A DNA stretch of 64,000 nucleotides, taken from positions 62,001 through 126,000 of the forward strand of contig NZ_JAPWHB010000001.1 of assembly GCF_027214025.1 (NCBI RefSeq), written 5' to 3'. Numbering within the stretch: position 1 is the stretch's first letter; each line of letters starts with the position of its first letter. This document shows positions 55,742 to 64,000 of the stretch, piece after piece. Source of the stretch: Parahoeflea alexandrii (GTDB taxonomy: Bacteria > Pseudomonadota > Alphaproteobacteria > Rhizobiales > Rhizobiaceae). Position numbers and translations under genes: made by a program. The notes under the pieces are model-generated. The model searched no databases and was not told where the DNA came from. It was given only the letters and a program-made list of their open reading frames with translations.

Positions 55742-56596
55742 ATGAAAATCGGATTTATCGGACTGGGAAACATGGGCGCGCCGATGGCGGCGAACCTGAT
55801 CAAGGCAGGACACCAGGTGACCGGCTTCGATGTTGCGGGCGTCACCGTGGAAGGCGCGGCCAAGGCGGGCTCCGCTGCGGAAGCGGCCAGCGGGCAGGAT
55901 GCGGTGATCACCATGCTGCCCAACGGCGATATCCTGCGCTCGGTCTATGCCGAGATCGTGCCGGCGGGCGCGAAGGGCGCGGTGTTCATCGATTGCTCCA
56001 CCGTTGATGTCGACAGCGCCCGCGCCGCCCACGAGATGGCTGCCGCAAACGGTCTGCTCTCCGTCGATGCGCCGGTGTCGGGCGGCGTCGGCGGCGCGGC
56101 TGCCGGGACGCTGACTTTCATGGCCGGCGGCAGCGACGAGGCATTTTCGCGCGCCGCGCCGCTGTTCGAGATCATGGGCAAGAAGGCGGTACATTGCGGC
56201 GAGGCCGGCGCTGGCCAGTCTGCCAAGATCTGCAACAACATGCTGCTCGGCATCTCGATGATCGGGGCCTGCGAAGCCTTCGCGCTGGCCGAGAAGCTCG
56301 GCCTGTCGGCGCAGAGCCTGTTCGACGTCGTGTCGACCTCGTCCGGCTCCTGCTGGTCGGTCAACACCTATTGCCCGGTGCCCGGCGTCGGCCCGCAAAG
56401 CCCCGCCGACAATGGCTACAAGCCGGGCTTTGCTGCCGAACTGATGCTCAAGGATCTCAAGCTGTCGCAGCAGGCGGCGGAGAGTGTATCCGCCCAGACG
56501 CCGATGGGCGCGCGGGCAACCGAACTCTACGATCAGTTCGTGGCGGGCAAGGGCAAGGGCCGCGATTTCTCGGCGATGATCGAGGAACTGAAATAG
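55742..56596 (+). CDS. mmsB: 3-hydroxyisobutyrate dehydrogenase
   Basis: MmsB oxidises 3-hydroxyisobutyrate with NAD to methylmalonate semialdehyde, the substrate of MmsA. The 284-residue protein has MKIGFIGLGNMGAPMAANLI with the NAD glycine motif, FIDCSTVDVDSAR, DAPVSGGVGGAAAGTLTFMA (substrate loop), GQSAKICNNMLLGISMIGAC with the catalytic Lys, and KDLKLSQQAAE. GGGAGGACGTC precedes the ATG. It completes the set mmsA, dehydrogenase, hydrolase, mmsB in one run. Confidence 0.95.
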   Translation: MKIGFIGLGNMGAPMAANLIKAGHQVTGFDVAGVTVEGAAKAGSAAEAASGQDAVITMLPNGDILRSVYAEIVPAGAKGAVFIDCSTVDVDSARAAHEMAAANGLLSVDAPVSGGVGGAAAGTLTFMAGGSDEAFSRAAPLFEIMGKKAVHCGEAGAGQSAKICNNMLLGISMIGACEAFALAEKLGLSAQSLFDVVSTSSGSCWSVNTYCPVPGVGPQSPADNGYKPGFAAELMLKDLKLSQQAAESVSAQTPMGARATELYDQFVAGKGKGRDFSAMIEELK

Positions 56597-56615
56597 CGGC
56601 ATCGGCAGGAGGCGA

Positions 56616-57164
56616 TCAGTCCGGCATGTCCGGGAAACCTTGTTCGAGCGCGCGGCGCAGGCGTACCTTCACCGACGCCGCCTGTTCGGTGCGGATCGCG
56701 TTTTCCAGCAGGATGCGGACCTCGGTGCGATATCCCGGATGTGCCAACGCGAGATGATGCAGGCCGGTATAGGCCCAGGCCCGAACGAACTTGTTCTGAT
56801 CCTCGCGGCAGGCAAGCACGAAACGGAAGACGAGATCGGCGCTCTCTCCGGTCAATGTCAGATACGGTAGAATCTGCAGGCAATGCAGCTTGGCTTCCCA
56901 GCCGGTCAGCCCAGGCAGGGTCAGTGCCAGCTTGTGCGCCAGCGTGGGATTGAGCCCCCGTTTCGTAACTTCCATGTGATACTTGAGCAGCCACGTCGCA
57001 CCGGTCTCGAGCGTTTGATCCGCCGACATGGCGATCAACCTTTCGGCGAAACCGGGTTCGGCTGCAAAACTGCCGTAGATCCGCTTGATCGCGCCAGCGG
57101 ACTTCCCATCCCAGGATTGCAGCTTTTCTTCCAATCCATCCATTGCTTCTTGATACCCGGACAT
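56616..57164 (-). CDS. Hypothetical helical-repeat protein
   Basis: A 182-residue cytoplasmic protein made almost wholly of helices: WLLKYHMEVTKRGLNPTLAH, WEAKLHCLQILPYLTLTGES and ACREDQNKFVRAWAYTGLHH read as HEAT-like pairs. No catalytic motif or leader is seen, and I cannot name a family. It converges on mmsB with a gap of 19 bases. A binding or adaptor role is the most that the fold suggests. Confidence 0.7.
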   Translation of the reverse strand: MSGYQEAMDGLEEKLQSWDGKSAGAIKRIYGSFAAEPGFAERLIAMSADQTLETGATWLLKYHMEVTKRGLNPTLAHKLALTLPGLTGWEAKLHCLQILPYLTLTGESADLVFRFVLACREDQNKFVRAWAYTGLHHLALAHPGYRTEVRILLENAIRTEQAASVKVRLRRALEQGFPDMPD

Positions 57165-57262
57165 CTCCGGGGAACTGGATAGGCTATCCCGACCTGCAAT
57201 TCAAACGACAGGCGCTTGAAGCTGAAAGCGGCTGCATCGGCAAGAATTCTGCCCGAAACGCA

Positions 57263-57286
57263 GAAAGGGGCCTCGCGGCCCCTTTC
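57263..57286. terminator. Terminator downstream of the chemoreceptor gene
   Basis: A perfect 10-base stem (GAAAGGGGCC with GGCCCCTTTC) and 4-base loop lies 30 bases after the stop of the leftward chemoreceptor gene. Confidence 0.65.
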
Positions 57287-57316
57287 CGGTTGATCCGGCT
57301 TCCGACGTGGAAGCCG

Positions 57317-59629
57317 TCAGAATTCACTCCAGTCAGTAGCAATGGCGGCGTTGCCTGCGCTGCGCGCCCTTGGGGCGGGCTTGGCGGGCCGTTCCGGCTG
57401 TCTGCGCATTTTCGAGGCCATGGCGCCGAGTGCGGAGGCCGAGGTGTTGCCTGAAACCTGGAAGTTGGCGACGATGCCGCCAAGGTTCTGGGCCTCGTTG
57501 TTGAGCGCCATGCTGGCGGCGGTTGTTTCCTCGACCATGGCCGCGTTCTGCTGGGTCACCTGATCCATCTGGTTGATCGCGGCGTTGATCTCGCGGATGC
57601 CGACGGCCTGTTCCGAGGCCGATTGCGAGATTTCGCGGATCAGGTTGTTGATCTGGACAACCTGCGAGGAGATGCCCTTGAGCGCTTCGCCGGTCTGGGC
57701 AACGTAGTCGACGCCCTGGTCCACCTGTCCGGCGGAGGTGGTGATCAGGGTGGCGATTTCCTTGGCGGCGGCGGCTGACCGCTGGGCCAGTTCGCGCACC
57801 TCTTGTGCCACCACCGCGAACCCACGGCCGGCTTCGCCCGCCCGGGCGGCCTCGACACCGGCGTTGAGCGCCAGCAGATTGGTCTGGAAGGCAATCTCGT
57901 CGATAACGCCGATGATGCGGCTGACTTCGCGGGACGAATTCTCGATCCCGTTCATCGCCTGGATGGCCTTCTCGACCACGGTGCCGGACTGGTGCGTGCT
58001 CTGGTTGGCATTCTCCACCGTCTGCGCGGCCAGTTTGGCGTTCTCGGCGCTGGCATTGACCTGCGAGGTCAACTGGTCGAGCGCGGCGGCGGTTTCTTCC
58101 AGGCTCGCGGCCTGTTTCTCGGTGCGTGCCGAAAGGTCGTTGGCAGCCGTGCTCATCTCGCCAGTGCCCGAGGTGATGTTGGATACCGACACGTTGATGG
58201 TCTGGATGGTGTTCTCGAGGCTCTGCATGGCGGAGTTGAAATCCTCGCGGAGCTGGGCGTATTCGCCCGGAAACTCCTCGTTGATCCTGTGCGACATGTC
58301 GCCGGCAGACAGCCGCGAGAGTCCGGTGCCGAGCCGGGTGACGATCCGCTTCTGCAATTCGGCGGCGTTGTTGCGCTCGGCTTCGGTGTTGGAGCGCTCG
58401 CGTTCTGCATTTTCGCGCGCGCGGGCGGCTTCCGATTCCAGTGCGTCGGTTTCGGCCAGGCGGTGGCGGAAGCCTTCGAGAGCGCGGGCAACCGCACCGG
58501 TCTCGTCCGAGCGCGTCTGTCCGCTGATCGGATCGGTGAACTTGCCCTGGCTGAGTGTGTTCACATCGGCGACAAGCCCGTCCAGCGGACGCTTGACCAT
58601 GCGGTTGACGGCAACCAGCAGGCCGAGCAAAACGGCCGCAAGAACGATGATACCGCCGATGATCATCATGATGGTCTGCTGCATGACCGGGCCGGAAATG
58701 GCGGTCTCAGGCACGTCGACGATGACGACCCAGCTTGCGTTGACGCTGGGAATTTCGAACGGGTAGACGACCCGGTGGAGCTTCGATCCGTCGTTGCCGT
58801 CGATGTCGCGAACGATGCTGGAAGTGTTGTCCTTGAGAGCTGCCGAAACCTCGGCCTTTCCAGCAGCATCGAAGTCGGTCATCATCGCGTCAACGGTGGG
58901 GCCGACCAGCCATTTGCTGTCCTGCGAGACCAGCATGACCCGACCGGTTTCGAAGGGCCGCATTTTCGAGAGTTCACCGGCCAGCGAGGCGAGCGAAATA
59001 TCGATGCCGGTGACGCCGATCAGCTTGCCGTCGGAGACCACCGGAGCGGTGACCGAGGTCAGCGTGGTCGGGACTGCGGCTTCCTCTGCCTTGTAGGGCG
59101 GGGTAATGGCGCTTTTGCCGCTTTCGGCAGAGAGCGCATACCAGGCGGCAGTGTGATCGATTTCGAAAGTCGAGAAATGGATGTCGCCATTGGACTTGCG
59201 CGACCAGTACGGGCTGAATTCACCCTTGGAGTTGCCGGCCATCTCCTTGTTGTCGATGAATTCGGCCTGGCGGCCGTCAAGGGCGTTTCCGGCTTCGGCG
59301 AACCAGCTTCCGAAGGCCATGTCGTGGGCCTGCATGGTGGCCTTGAGGAGGTTCATCATGGCCGCGCGGTCGAGGTCGGACGTGCTGTGGCCTCGGCCCT
59401 GGATGGCGGCCATTGTGCTTGTCGCGGCGGCCAAGCCGCCGATCTCGCCGGCAATGTTGGCGGAAATCGCCCTGGCCTCGATCCGCGCCTGGTCGAAGAC
59501 GAGTTCTTCGACTCGGCTTTGCGACTGGGATATGAGAATGAAATTGGAAACGAGAAGCACCGCGGTCACGGTGGCGCCGGCCACCGCGACGAGCTTGGTG
59601 GATAATGTTCTGTTTTCGAAGCCGAGCAT
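57317..59629 (-). CDS. Methyl-accepting chemotaxis protein with Cache sensor
   Basis: A 770-residue transmembrane chemoreceptor. Span one (KLVAVAGATVTAVLLVSNFI) and span two (TIMMIIGGIIVLAAVLLGLL) enclose a periplasmic sensor of about 300 residues with the Cache-type KLIGVTGIDISLASLAGEL. A HAMP segment follows, then the signalling domain with IDEIAFQTNLLALNAGVEAA and RAGEAGRGFAVVAQEVRELA. The C-terminus DWSEF fits the xWxxF pentapeptide that tethers CheR/CheB, 20-30 residues beyond the last methylation helix. The ligand is unknown. ATG 59629 has AAGGA 9 bases ahead. Confidence 0.92.
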   Translation of the reverse strand: MLGFENRTLSTKLVAVAGATVTAVLLVSNFILISQSQSRVEELVFDQARIEARAISANIAGEIGGLAAATSTMAAIQGRGHSTSDLDRAAMMNLLKATMQAHDMAFGSWFAEAGNALDGRQAEFIDNKEMAGNSKGEFSPYWSRKSNGDIHFSTFEIDHTAAWYALSAESGKSAITPPYKAEEAAVPTTLTSVTAPVVSDGKLIGVTGIDISLASLAGELSKMRPFETGRVMLVSQDSKWLVGPTVDAMMTDFDAAGKAEVSAALKDNTSSIVRDIDGNDGSKLHRVVYPFEIPSVNASWVVIVDVPETAISGPVMQQTIMMIIGGIIVLAAVLLGLLVAVNRMVKRPLDGLVADVNTLSQGKFTDPISGQTRSDETGAVARALEGFRHRLAETDALESEAARARENAERERSNTEAERNNAAELQKRIVTRLGTGLSRLSAGDMSHRINEEFPGEYAQLREDFNSAMQSLENTIQTINVSVSNITSGTGEMSTAANDLSARTEKQAASLEETAAALDQLTSQVNASAENAKLAAQTVENANQSTHQSGTVVEKAIQAMNGIENSSREVSRIIGVIDEIAFQTNLLALNAGVEAARAGEAGRGFAVVAQEVRELAQRSAAAAKEIATLITTSAGQVDQGVDYVAQTGEALKGISSQVVQINNLIREISQSASEQAVGIREINAAINQMDQVTQQNAAMVEETTAASMALNNEAQNLGGIVANFQVSGNTSASALGAMASKMRRQPERPAKPAPRARSAGNAAIATDWSEF

Positions 59630-59952
59630 CCGACTTATCCTTATTAAGAAGCTGGGTACCGGCAAATGCCGGATACGTGCCGAATTCTGGGAGGGAGAGG
59701 TCCGTCATGGACATGGCGGGCCTGGTCACAACGGCATGTCGTGGATCTGTCGGCCTCTGATCGATCTATAGTGCGGTTATGATTGATGAAACATGAATCA
59801 TTACAATCAAGATCTCTGATGCTGCTGCAATGCGGGACGACCCGGCCGACGCCGGGCGGATGGCTTGCCTGGTGGAAGGCATGCCTTGAAACCCCGGGAT
59901 CAGGCCACATATCGACAGGATACGCCGCAACCACGGACCGAATCATCGCTTC
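59630..59952. other. Divergent intergenic region before MCP and GNAT genes
   Basis: No gene is seen here. It contains an interrupted palindrome at 59781-59808 (GATTGATGA against TCATTACAATC) in an A/T-rich patch, which may be an operator or promoter part for the chemoreceptor gene. Confidence 0.45.
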
Positions 59953-60549
59953 ATGACCACATTGCCGTCCGCAAGTATCGAACAGGGTCTGCGCCCCGGG
60001 CACCGGCGCGAGGCGACGGCGTTGTTTTGGGAGGCCTTCAAGGGAAAGCTTGCGCTGGTCATGCAACCCGAGGCGCAGGCGCTTTCCTTTATCGAAAATG
60101 CTGTCGACCCGGCGCACGCGATCAGCGCCGTATCGAACCAGGGTGAGTTGCTTGGCGTCGCCGGATTCAAGACATCGTCGGGCGGTTTCGTCGGTGGCGG
60201 TATGGCGCAGCTGTGTGCAGCCTACGGTCCTGTTGGCGGCTTCTGGCGCGGTCTGGTGCTGTCGACGCTGGACCGGCCGGTGGAGGCCGGTTCGCTGCTG
60301 ATGGACGGGATCTTCGTTTCGGCCGCGGCGCGCGGGCAGGGGGTGGGCACACTGTTGCTGGCGGCGGTCAAGCGGAAGGCCCGAGACCTGGGCGCGACAA
60401 GTGTCCGCCTCGATGTGATTGACAGCAACCCCCGGGCTCGCGCCCTCTATGAGAGGGAAGGATTTGTAGCGCAGGAAACAAGTGAAACGGGTCTGTTCGG
60501 CCACATTTTCGGCTTTCGGTCTTCGACCAGGATGAGCTGCAAACTGTAA
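59953..60549 (+). CDS. GNAT family N-acetyltransferase
   Basis: A 198-residue GNAT-fold acetyltransferase. LMDGIFVSAAARGQGVGTLL contains the RGQGVG acetyl-CoA loop, and RLDVIDSNPRARALYEREGF the motif B helix. Such proteins move acetyl from acetyl-CoA to amines, peptides or antibiotics; the target is unknown. No strong ribosome binding site lies before ATG 59953. It precedes hmgA by 156 bases, but a functional link is not evident. Confidence 0.85.
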   Translation: MTTLPSASIEQGLRPGHRREATALFWEAFKGKLALVMQPEAQALSFIENAVDPAHAISAVSNQGELLGVAGFKTSSGGFVGGGMAQLCAAYGPVGGFWRGLVLSTLDRPVEAGSLLMDGIFVSAAARGQGVGTLLLAAVKRKARDLGATSVRLDVIDSNPRARALYEREGFVAQETSETGLFGHIFGFRSSTRMSCKL

Positions 60550-60705
60550 CAGCCGCATGGTCGGTCCCGGACGCAGGCAAGTCTCAATCTGCCGAAGCGG
60601 GTAGTGATCCGCTTGTCGCGGCAGAAAGGTCCTGCCGCACGGTTGAAAGTTACATTTACAACTGATTGTATGCGCGCAATTTCAAACAGCAAACGGAGTG
60701 GCCCC

Positions 60706-62037
60706 ATGTCGCTTGCTTATATGCCGGGTTTTGGAAACGACTTTGAAACCGAAAGCCTGCCGGGCGCTCTGCCGCAGGGGCAGAATTCGCCGCAACGTTG
60801 CGCCTACGGGCTGTATGCCGAACAGCTTTCGGGCTCTCCGTTCACCGCGCCGCGCGGCACAAACGAGCGGTCCTGGCTGTACCGGATCCGTCCCAGCGTC
60901 CGTCACACGACGGATTTCCGGGTGATCGACCGGCCTTACTGGCGCTCGGCACCGGCGCAGGATTCGGGCATCTTGTCACTGGGCCAGCGGCGCTGGGATC
61001 CGACGCCGTATCCGGAAGGGGACGTGCATTTTCTCGATTCGCTGCACACCATCACCACCGCCGGCGACGTCGTCGGGCAAGTCGGGATGGCAACTCACAT
61101 CTATGCGCTGACTGCCGACATGGAAGATGACTACTTCTTCAATGCCGACGGCGAGATGATGATCGTGCCGCAGGAAGGCGCGCTGACGATCTTCACCGAA
61201 ATGGGCATCATCGAGGTGGCGCCGCTGGAGATCGTGGTGCTGCCGCGGGGCATGATGTTCAAGGTGATGCGAGCCGAAGGGGTCGAACGGGCGCGGGGTT
61301 ATGTCTGCGAGAATTACGGGGCCAAGTTCACGCTGCCCGAGCGCGGTCCGATCGGCGCCAATTGTCTGGCCAATCCGCGCGACTTCAAGACCCCGGTGGC
61401 GGCCTACGAGGACAAGGAAACCACCTGTCTGGTGCATATCAAGTGGTGCGGGGTGTTTCACGTCACCGCAATCGGTCATTCGCCACTCGACGTTGTGGCC
61501 TGGCACGGCAATTACGCACCCTACAAGTATGATCTGAGAACGTTTTCGCCAGTGGGCGCGATCCTGTTCGATCACCCCGATCCGTCGATCTTTACCGTGC
61601 TGACGGCGCCTTCGGGCGAGGCGGGGACGGCGAATATCGATTTCGTGATCTTCCCGCCGCGCTGGATGGTGGCCGAGCATTCCTTCCGTCCGCCCTGGTA
61701 TCATCGCAACATCATGAGCGAATTCATGGGTTTGATCGAAGGCCGGTATGACGCCAAGGAAGAAGGCTTCCTGCCCGGAGGCATGAGCCTGCACAACATG
61801 ATGATGCCGCACGGGCCTGATCACGACGCCTTCGAAAAGGCCTCGACGGTGGAGCTCAAACCGGTCAAGCTGTCCGACACGATGGCGTTCATGTTCGAAA
61901 CCCGGTTCCCGCAGATGGTCACCCGTTATGCGGCGGAGCTTGAAACCCTTCAGAGCGGTTATGTGACCTGCTGGGAGGGGATCGAGCGGAAATTCGACGG
62001 CACGCCGGAAGCCGGCGGATGGTCGGGCGCCAAGTGA
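60706..62037 (+). CDS. hmgA: Homogentisate 1,2-dioxygenase
   Basis: HmgA opens the ring of homogentisate with iron and oxygen to maleylacetoacetate, in tyrosine/phenylalanine breakdown. The 443-residue protein matches the family length and starts [20 protein letters not shown]. Further motifs are [35 protein letters not shown] and, holding the metal-binding His/Glu residues, [20 protein letters not shown] and [24 protein letters not shown] precedes ATG 60706. The hydrolase gene for the same pathway follows 167 bases on. Confidence 0.97.
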   Translation: MSLAYMPGFGNDFETESLPGALPQGQNSPQRCAYGLYAEQLSGSPFTAPRGTNERSWLYRIRPSVRHTTDFRVIDRPYWRSAPAQDSGILSLGQRRWDPTPYPEGDVHFLDSLHTITTAGDVVGQVGMATHIYALTADMEDDYFFNADGEMMIVPQEGALTIFTEMGIIEVAPLEIVVLPRGMMFKVMRAEGVERARGYVCENYGAKFTLPERGPIGANCLANPRDFKTPVAAYEDKETTCLVHIKWCGVFHVTAIGHSPLDVVAWHGNYAPYKYDLRTFSPVGAILFDHPDPSIFTVLTAPSGEAGTANIDFVIFPPRWMVAEHSFRPPWYHRNIMSEFMGLIEGRYDAKEEGFLPGGMSLHNMMMPHGPDHDAFEKASTVELKPVKLSDTMAFMFETRFPQMVTRYAAELETLQSGYVTCWEGIERKFDGTPEAGGWSGAK

Positions 62038-62204
62038 GCCATCGCCGGGAATGCCGGGACGCGTTAGCGGAACGGCACTCCCGGGGTAGAGAGACTGGCA
62101 GGCTTTCGTGATCGCGGGAGCCTGATTGTCCCGTTTCGGGAAGAAACAAAGGGAGAGATGGACCGTTCTTCATGTCCATCTGACAAACCACAGAGGAACA
62201 TCGC

Positions 62205-63215
62205 ATGAAACTAGCCACTCTTCGTGACGGCAGCCGGGACGGGCGTCTCGTCGTTGTCTCGCGTGATCTTACCCGCGCCTCGGGGGTGCCGCATATCGCG
62301 CGGTCGCTGCAAGCGGCGCTGGATGACTGGAAGCACGTTGCGCCGCGGCTTCGGGATGTGGCCCAGATGCTGGAGAGCGGCGCGGAGCCGACCGAGCGGT
62401 TTCACGAGCGCGATGCGCTGTCGCCGTTGCCGCGAGCCTATCAGTGGGCGGATGGCTCGGCCTATGTCAACCACGTCGAACTGGTGCGCAAGGCGCGCGG
62501 CGCCGAGATGCCGGCGAGCTTCTGGGAAGAGCCGCTGATGTATCAGGGCGGGTCAGACAGTTTCCTGGCTCCGCGCGGTCCGATCCGCATGGCCGATGAA
62601 GCCTGGGGGATCGATTGCGAGGGCGAAGTCGCGGTCATCGTCGGCGATGTGCCGATGGGTGCCGACATCGATACCTGCCGCGAGGCGATTGAACTCGTCA
62701 TGCTGGTCAATGATGTCAGCCTGCGCGGGCTGATCCCGGCGGAACTCGCAAAGGGCTTCGGCTTCTTCCAGTCCAAGCCATCCTCCGCATTCTCGCCTGT
62801 CACGGTGACGCCGGACGAATTGGGCGAAGCCTGGGACGGCGGCAAGCTTAGCCTGCCGCTGGAGGTTGATCTCAATGGTGAGGCTTTCGGGCGCGCCAAT
62901 GCGGGGATCGACATGACGTTTGATTTTCCGCAGCTGATCGCGCACGCGGCAAAGACGCGGCCACTGTGCGCGGGAACCATCATCGGTTCGGGCACCGTGT
63001 CGAACAAGGGGCCGGACGGCGATCCCGGCAAGCCGGTAAGCGAAGGCGGCGCGGGCTATTCGTGCATCGCCGAGATCCGGATGATCGAGACGATCGCATC
63101 GGGCAAGCCGGTGACGCCATTCATGCGCTTCGGCGATACGGTGCGCATCGAGATGAAGGACGCCGATGGCCATTCGATCTTCGGCGCCATCGAGCAAACA
63201 GTTGAAAAAGCTTAG
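62205..63215 (+). CDS. Fumarylacetoacetate hydrolase family protein
   Basis: A 336-residue FAH-fold hydrolase. It has EAWGIDCEGEVAVIVGDVPM (metal-binding Glu/Asp), LVMLVNDVSLRGLIPAELAK, FGFFQSKPSSAFSPVTVTP and TIIGSGTVSNKGPDGDPGKP. In tyrosine breakdown this enzyme cleaves fumarylacetoacetate to fumarate and acetoacetate, and its place after hmgA makes that the likely role. A maleylacetoacetate isomerase gene is not seen before the window ends. AGAGGA lies ahead of the ATG. The MBL gene follows after 9 bases. Confidence 0.93.
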   Translation: MKLATLRDGSRDGRLVVVSRDLTRASGVPHIARSLQAALDDWKHVAPRLRDVAQMLESGAEPTERFHERDALSPLPRAYQWADGSAYVNHVELVRKARGAEMPASFWEEPLMYQGGSDSFLAPRGPIRMADEAWGIDCEGEVAVIVGDVPMGADIDTCREAIELVMLVNDVSLRGLIPAELAKGFGFFQSKPSSAFSPVTVTPDELGEAWDGGKLSLPLEVDLNGEAFGRANAGIDMTFDFPQLIAHAAKTRPLCAGTIIGSGTVSNKGPDGDPGKPVSEGGAGYSCIAEIRMIETIASGKPVTPFMRFGDTVRIEMKDADGHSIFGAIEQTVEKA

Positions 63216-63224
63216 GACAGATCA

Positions 63225-64000
63225 ATGAGCAAGAAATTCGCATCCGCCGGTGACATGACGGAAAAGAACATCTCCTTTACCGAGATCGGCCGGGACATCT
63301 GGGCTTTCACCGCCGAGGGCGATCCCAATTCCGGGGTGATCATCGGCGATGACAGCGTCATGGTGATCGAGGCGCAGGCGACCCCGCGGCTTGCCAACAA
63401 GGTGATCGAAAATATCCGGTCGGTTACCGACAAGCCGATCAGCCATCTGGTGATGACCCATTATCACGCCGTGCGCGTACTCGGGGCATCTGCCTACAAC
63501 GCGCCGACCGTGATCATGGGCGACGTGGCGCGGGCGATGGTCGAGGAACGCGGCGCGGAGGACTGGGCATCCGAGTTCGAACGCTTCCCGCGGTTGTTCC
63601 AGGGCCACGAGAGCATTCCCGGGCTGACCTATCCGACAACCACCTTCTCCGAGCGGATGACGGTCTATCTCGGCAAGCGCAAGGTCGACCTGATGCATCT
63701 CGGCCGTGCCCACACCGCCGGCGATATCGTCGCCTGGGTGCCGGACGAGGAAGTCATGTTCACCGGCGACATCGTCGAATACCACTCGGCGTGTTATTGC
63801 GGCGACGGCCATTTTGACGACTGGAGCGATACGCTCGACATGATCCGGATGTTCGATCCGCAGGCGATTGGTCCCGGACGCGGCGATGCGCTGGTCGGTC
63901 GCGAGATGGTCAATGCCGCCATCGAAAGCACCCGCGACTTCGTCGATTCCACCTACCGGCCGGTGGCCAGGGTGGTGGCGCGCGGCGGTACGCTGAAAGA
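63225..64000 (+). CDS. MBL-fold hydrolase-like protein (cut by window end)
   Basis: The first 258 residues of a metallo-beta-lactamase-fold protein; the frame is open to the last base. The N-terminal sheet ends in ISHLVMTHYHAVRVLGASAY, where the usual HxHxDH zinc motif is HYHAVR (His79, His81, Val83, Arg84). Later metal-site parts are kept: HLGRAHTAGD, FTGDIVEY and GPGRGD. I recall similar HYHAVR proteins beside homogentisate genes in other bacteria, so the change seems a subfamily trait. It follows the FAH gene by 9 bases and is probably in the same operon. Confidence 0.82.
   Translation, partial: MSKKFASAGDMTEKNISFTEIGRDIWAFTAEGDPNSGVIIGDDSVMVIEAQATPRLANKVIENIRSVTDKPISHLVMTHYHAVRVLGASAYNAPTVIMGDVARAMVEERGAEDWASEFERFPRLFQGHESIPGLTYPTTTFSERMTVYLGKRKVDLMHLGRAHTAGDIVAWVPDEEVMFTGDIVEYHSACYCGDGHFDDWSDTLDMIRMFDPQAIGPGRGDALVGREMVNAAIESTRDFVDSTYRPVARVVARGGTLK

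Noticed and set aside
57803-59605. 600-codon plus-strand frame inside the chemoreceptor gene
   Set aside because: Antisense shadow of a well-supported chemoreceptor; no domain or ribosome binding site.

Overview
The window is GC-rich, densely coded DNA from an alphaproteobacterium, most probably a member of the Rhizobiaceae or a close relative in the Hyphomicrobiales. The grounds are the gene order (gyrA followed downstream by coaD, two cyclophilins, queA and tgt; uvrA divergent from ssb), a GAAC-N7-GAAC LexA box of the alphaproteobacterial type, a glnB-glnA unit behind a sigma-54 promoter, DUF2336 and DUF1488 proteins, and an intergenic mosaic repeat at 26861-27065 like those of rhizobia. 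No rRNA, tRNA, CRISPR array, insertion sequence or prophage was seen. About 62 protein genes are supported; the last one runs off the right edge.

Layout. 36-2595: nitroreductase and flavin-reductase-like genes, then a convergent CitE-like lyase plus MaoC hydratase pair. 2935-7135: DUF2336 protein, parE and an exported hydrolase. 7371-10335: a tight three-gene unit (SMR-type membrane protein, NAD-dependent epimerase, class III aminotransferase). 10652-12779: a membrane-anchored coiled-coil protein with an orphan TAXI binding protein. 12881-16535: glnA and glnB with a nitrogen-control promoter, and the NAD(P)HX repair enzyme. 16564-22392: Na/Pi transporter, an AraC regulator divergent from a fosmidomycin-resistance-type exporter, an SDR and a DUF72 protein. 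22449-31866: uvrA, ssb, a VOC protein, a repeat-rich low-GC gap, DUF1905, marC and gyrA. 31867-34840: a compositionally different insert with a P-loop kinase-like gene and a GAF-GGDEF-EAL protein, the latter bracketed by a 22-bp direct repeat. 34927-38494: YafY-type regulator with a VOC protein, a transglutaminase and several very small proteins. 38607-42615: coaD, two cyclophilins, queA, tgt. 42626-44906: small envelope proteins and a GreA/GreB-family protein.

45075-51867 is the most interesting region. A TetR gene heads a leftward operon (TetR, ACAD11-like acyl-CoA dehydrogenase, two medium-chain reductases) and faces a rightward operon (SDR, aminoglycoside-phosphotransferase-like kinase, SDR). 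Between them lies a perfect 8-4-8 inverted repeat that touches the promoter of the rightward operon. The kinase and dehydrogenase resemble the two catalytic halves of the ACAD10/ACAD11 and levulinate (Lva) systems, which remove a 4-hydroxyl group from acyl-CoAs by phosphorylation. 51987-56596 is a complete distal valine pathway (mmsA, isobutyryl-CoA dehydrogenase, 3-hydroxyisobutyryl-CoA hydrolase, mmsB). 57317-59629 is a chemoreceptor with a C-terminal tethering pentapeptide. 60706-64000 is a homogentisate branch (hmgA, fumarylacetoacetate hydrolase, and a metallo-beta-lactamase-fold protein with an altered metal motif). The right half therefore reads as a block for degrading branched-chain amino acids, hydroxy acids and tyrosine.

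Two further protein oddities stand out. The tRNA-guanine transglycosylase has lost three of its four zinc ligands, and GyrA carries Gln where quinolone-sensitive enzymes have Ser83. Family assignments come from reading motifs by eye, without database searches.
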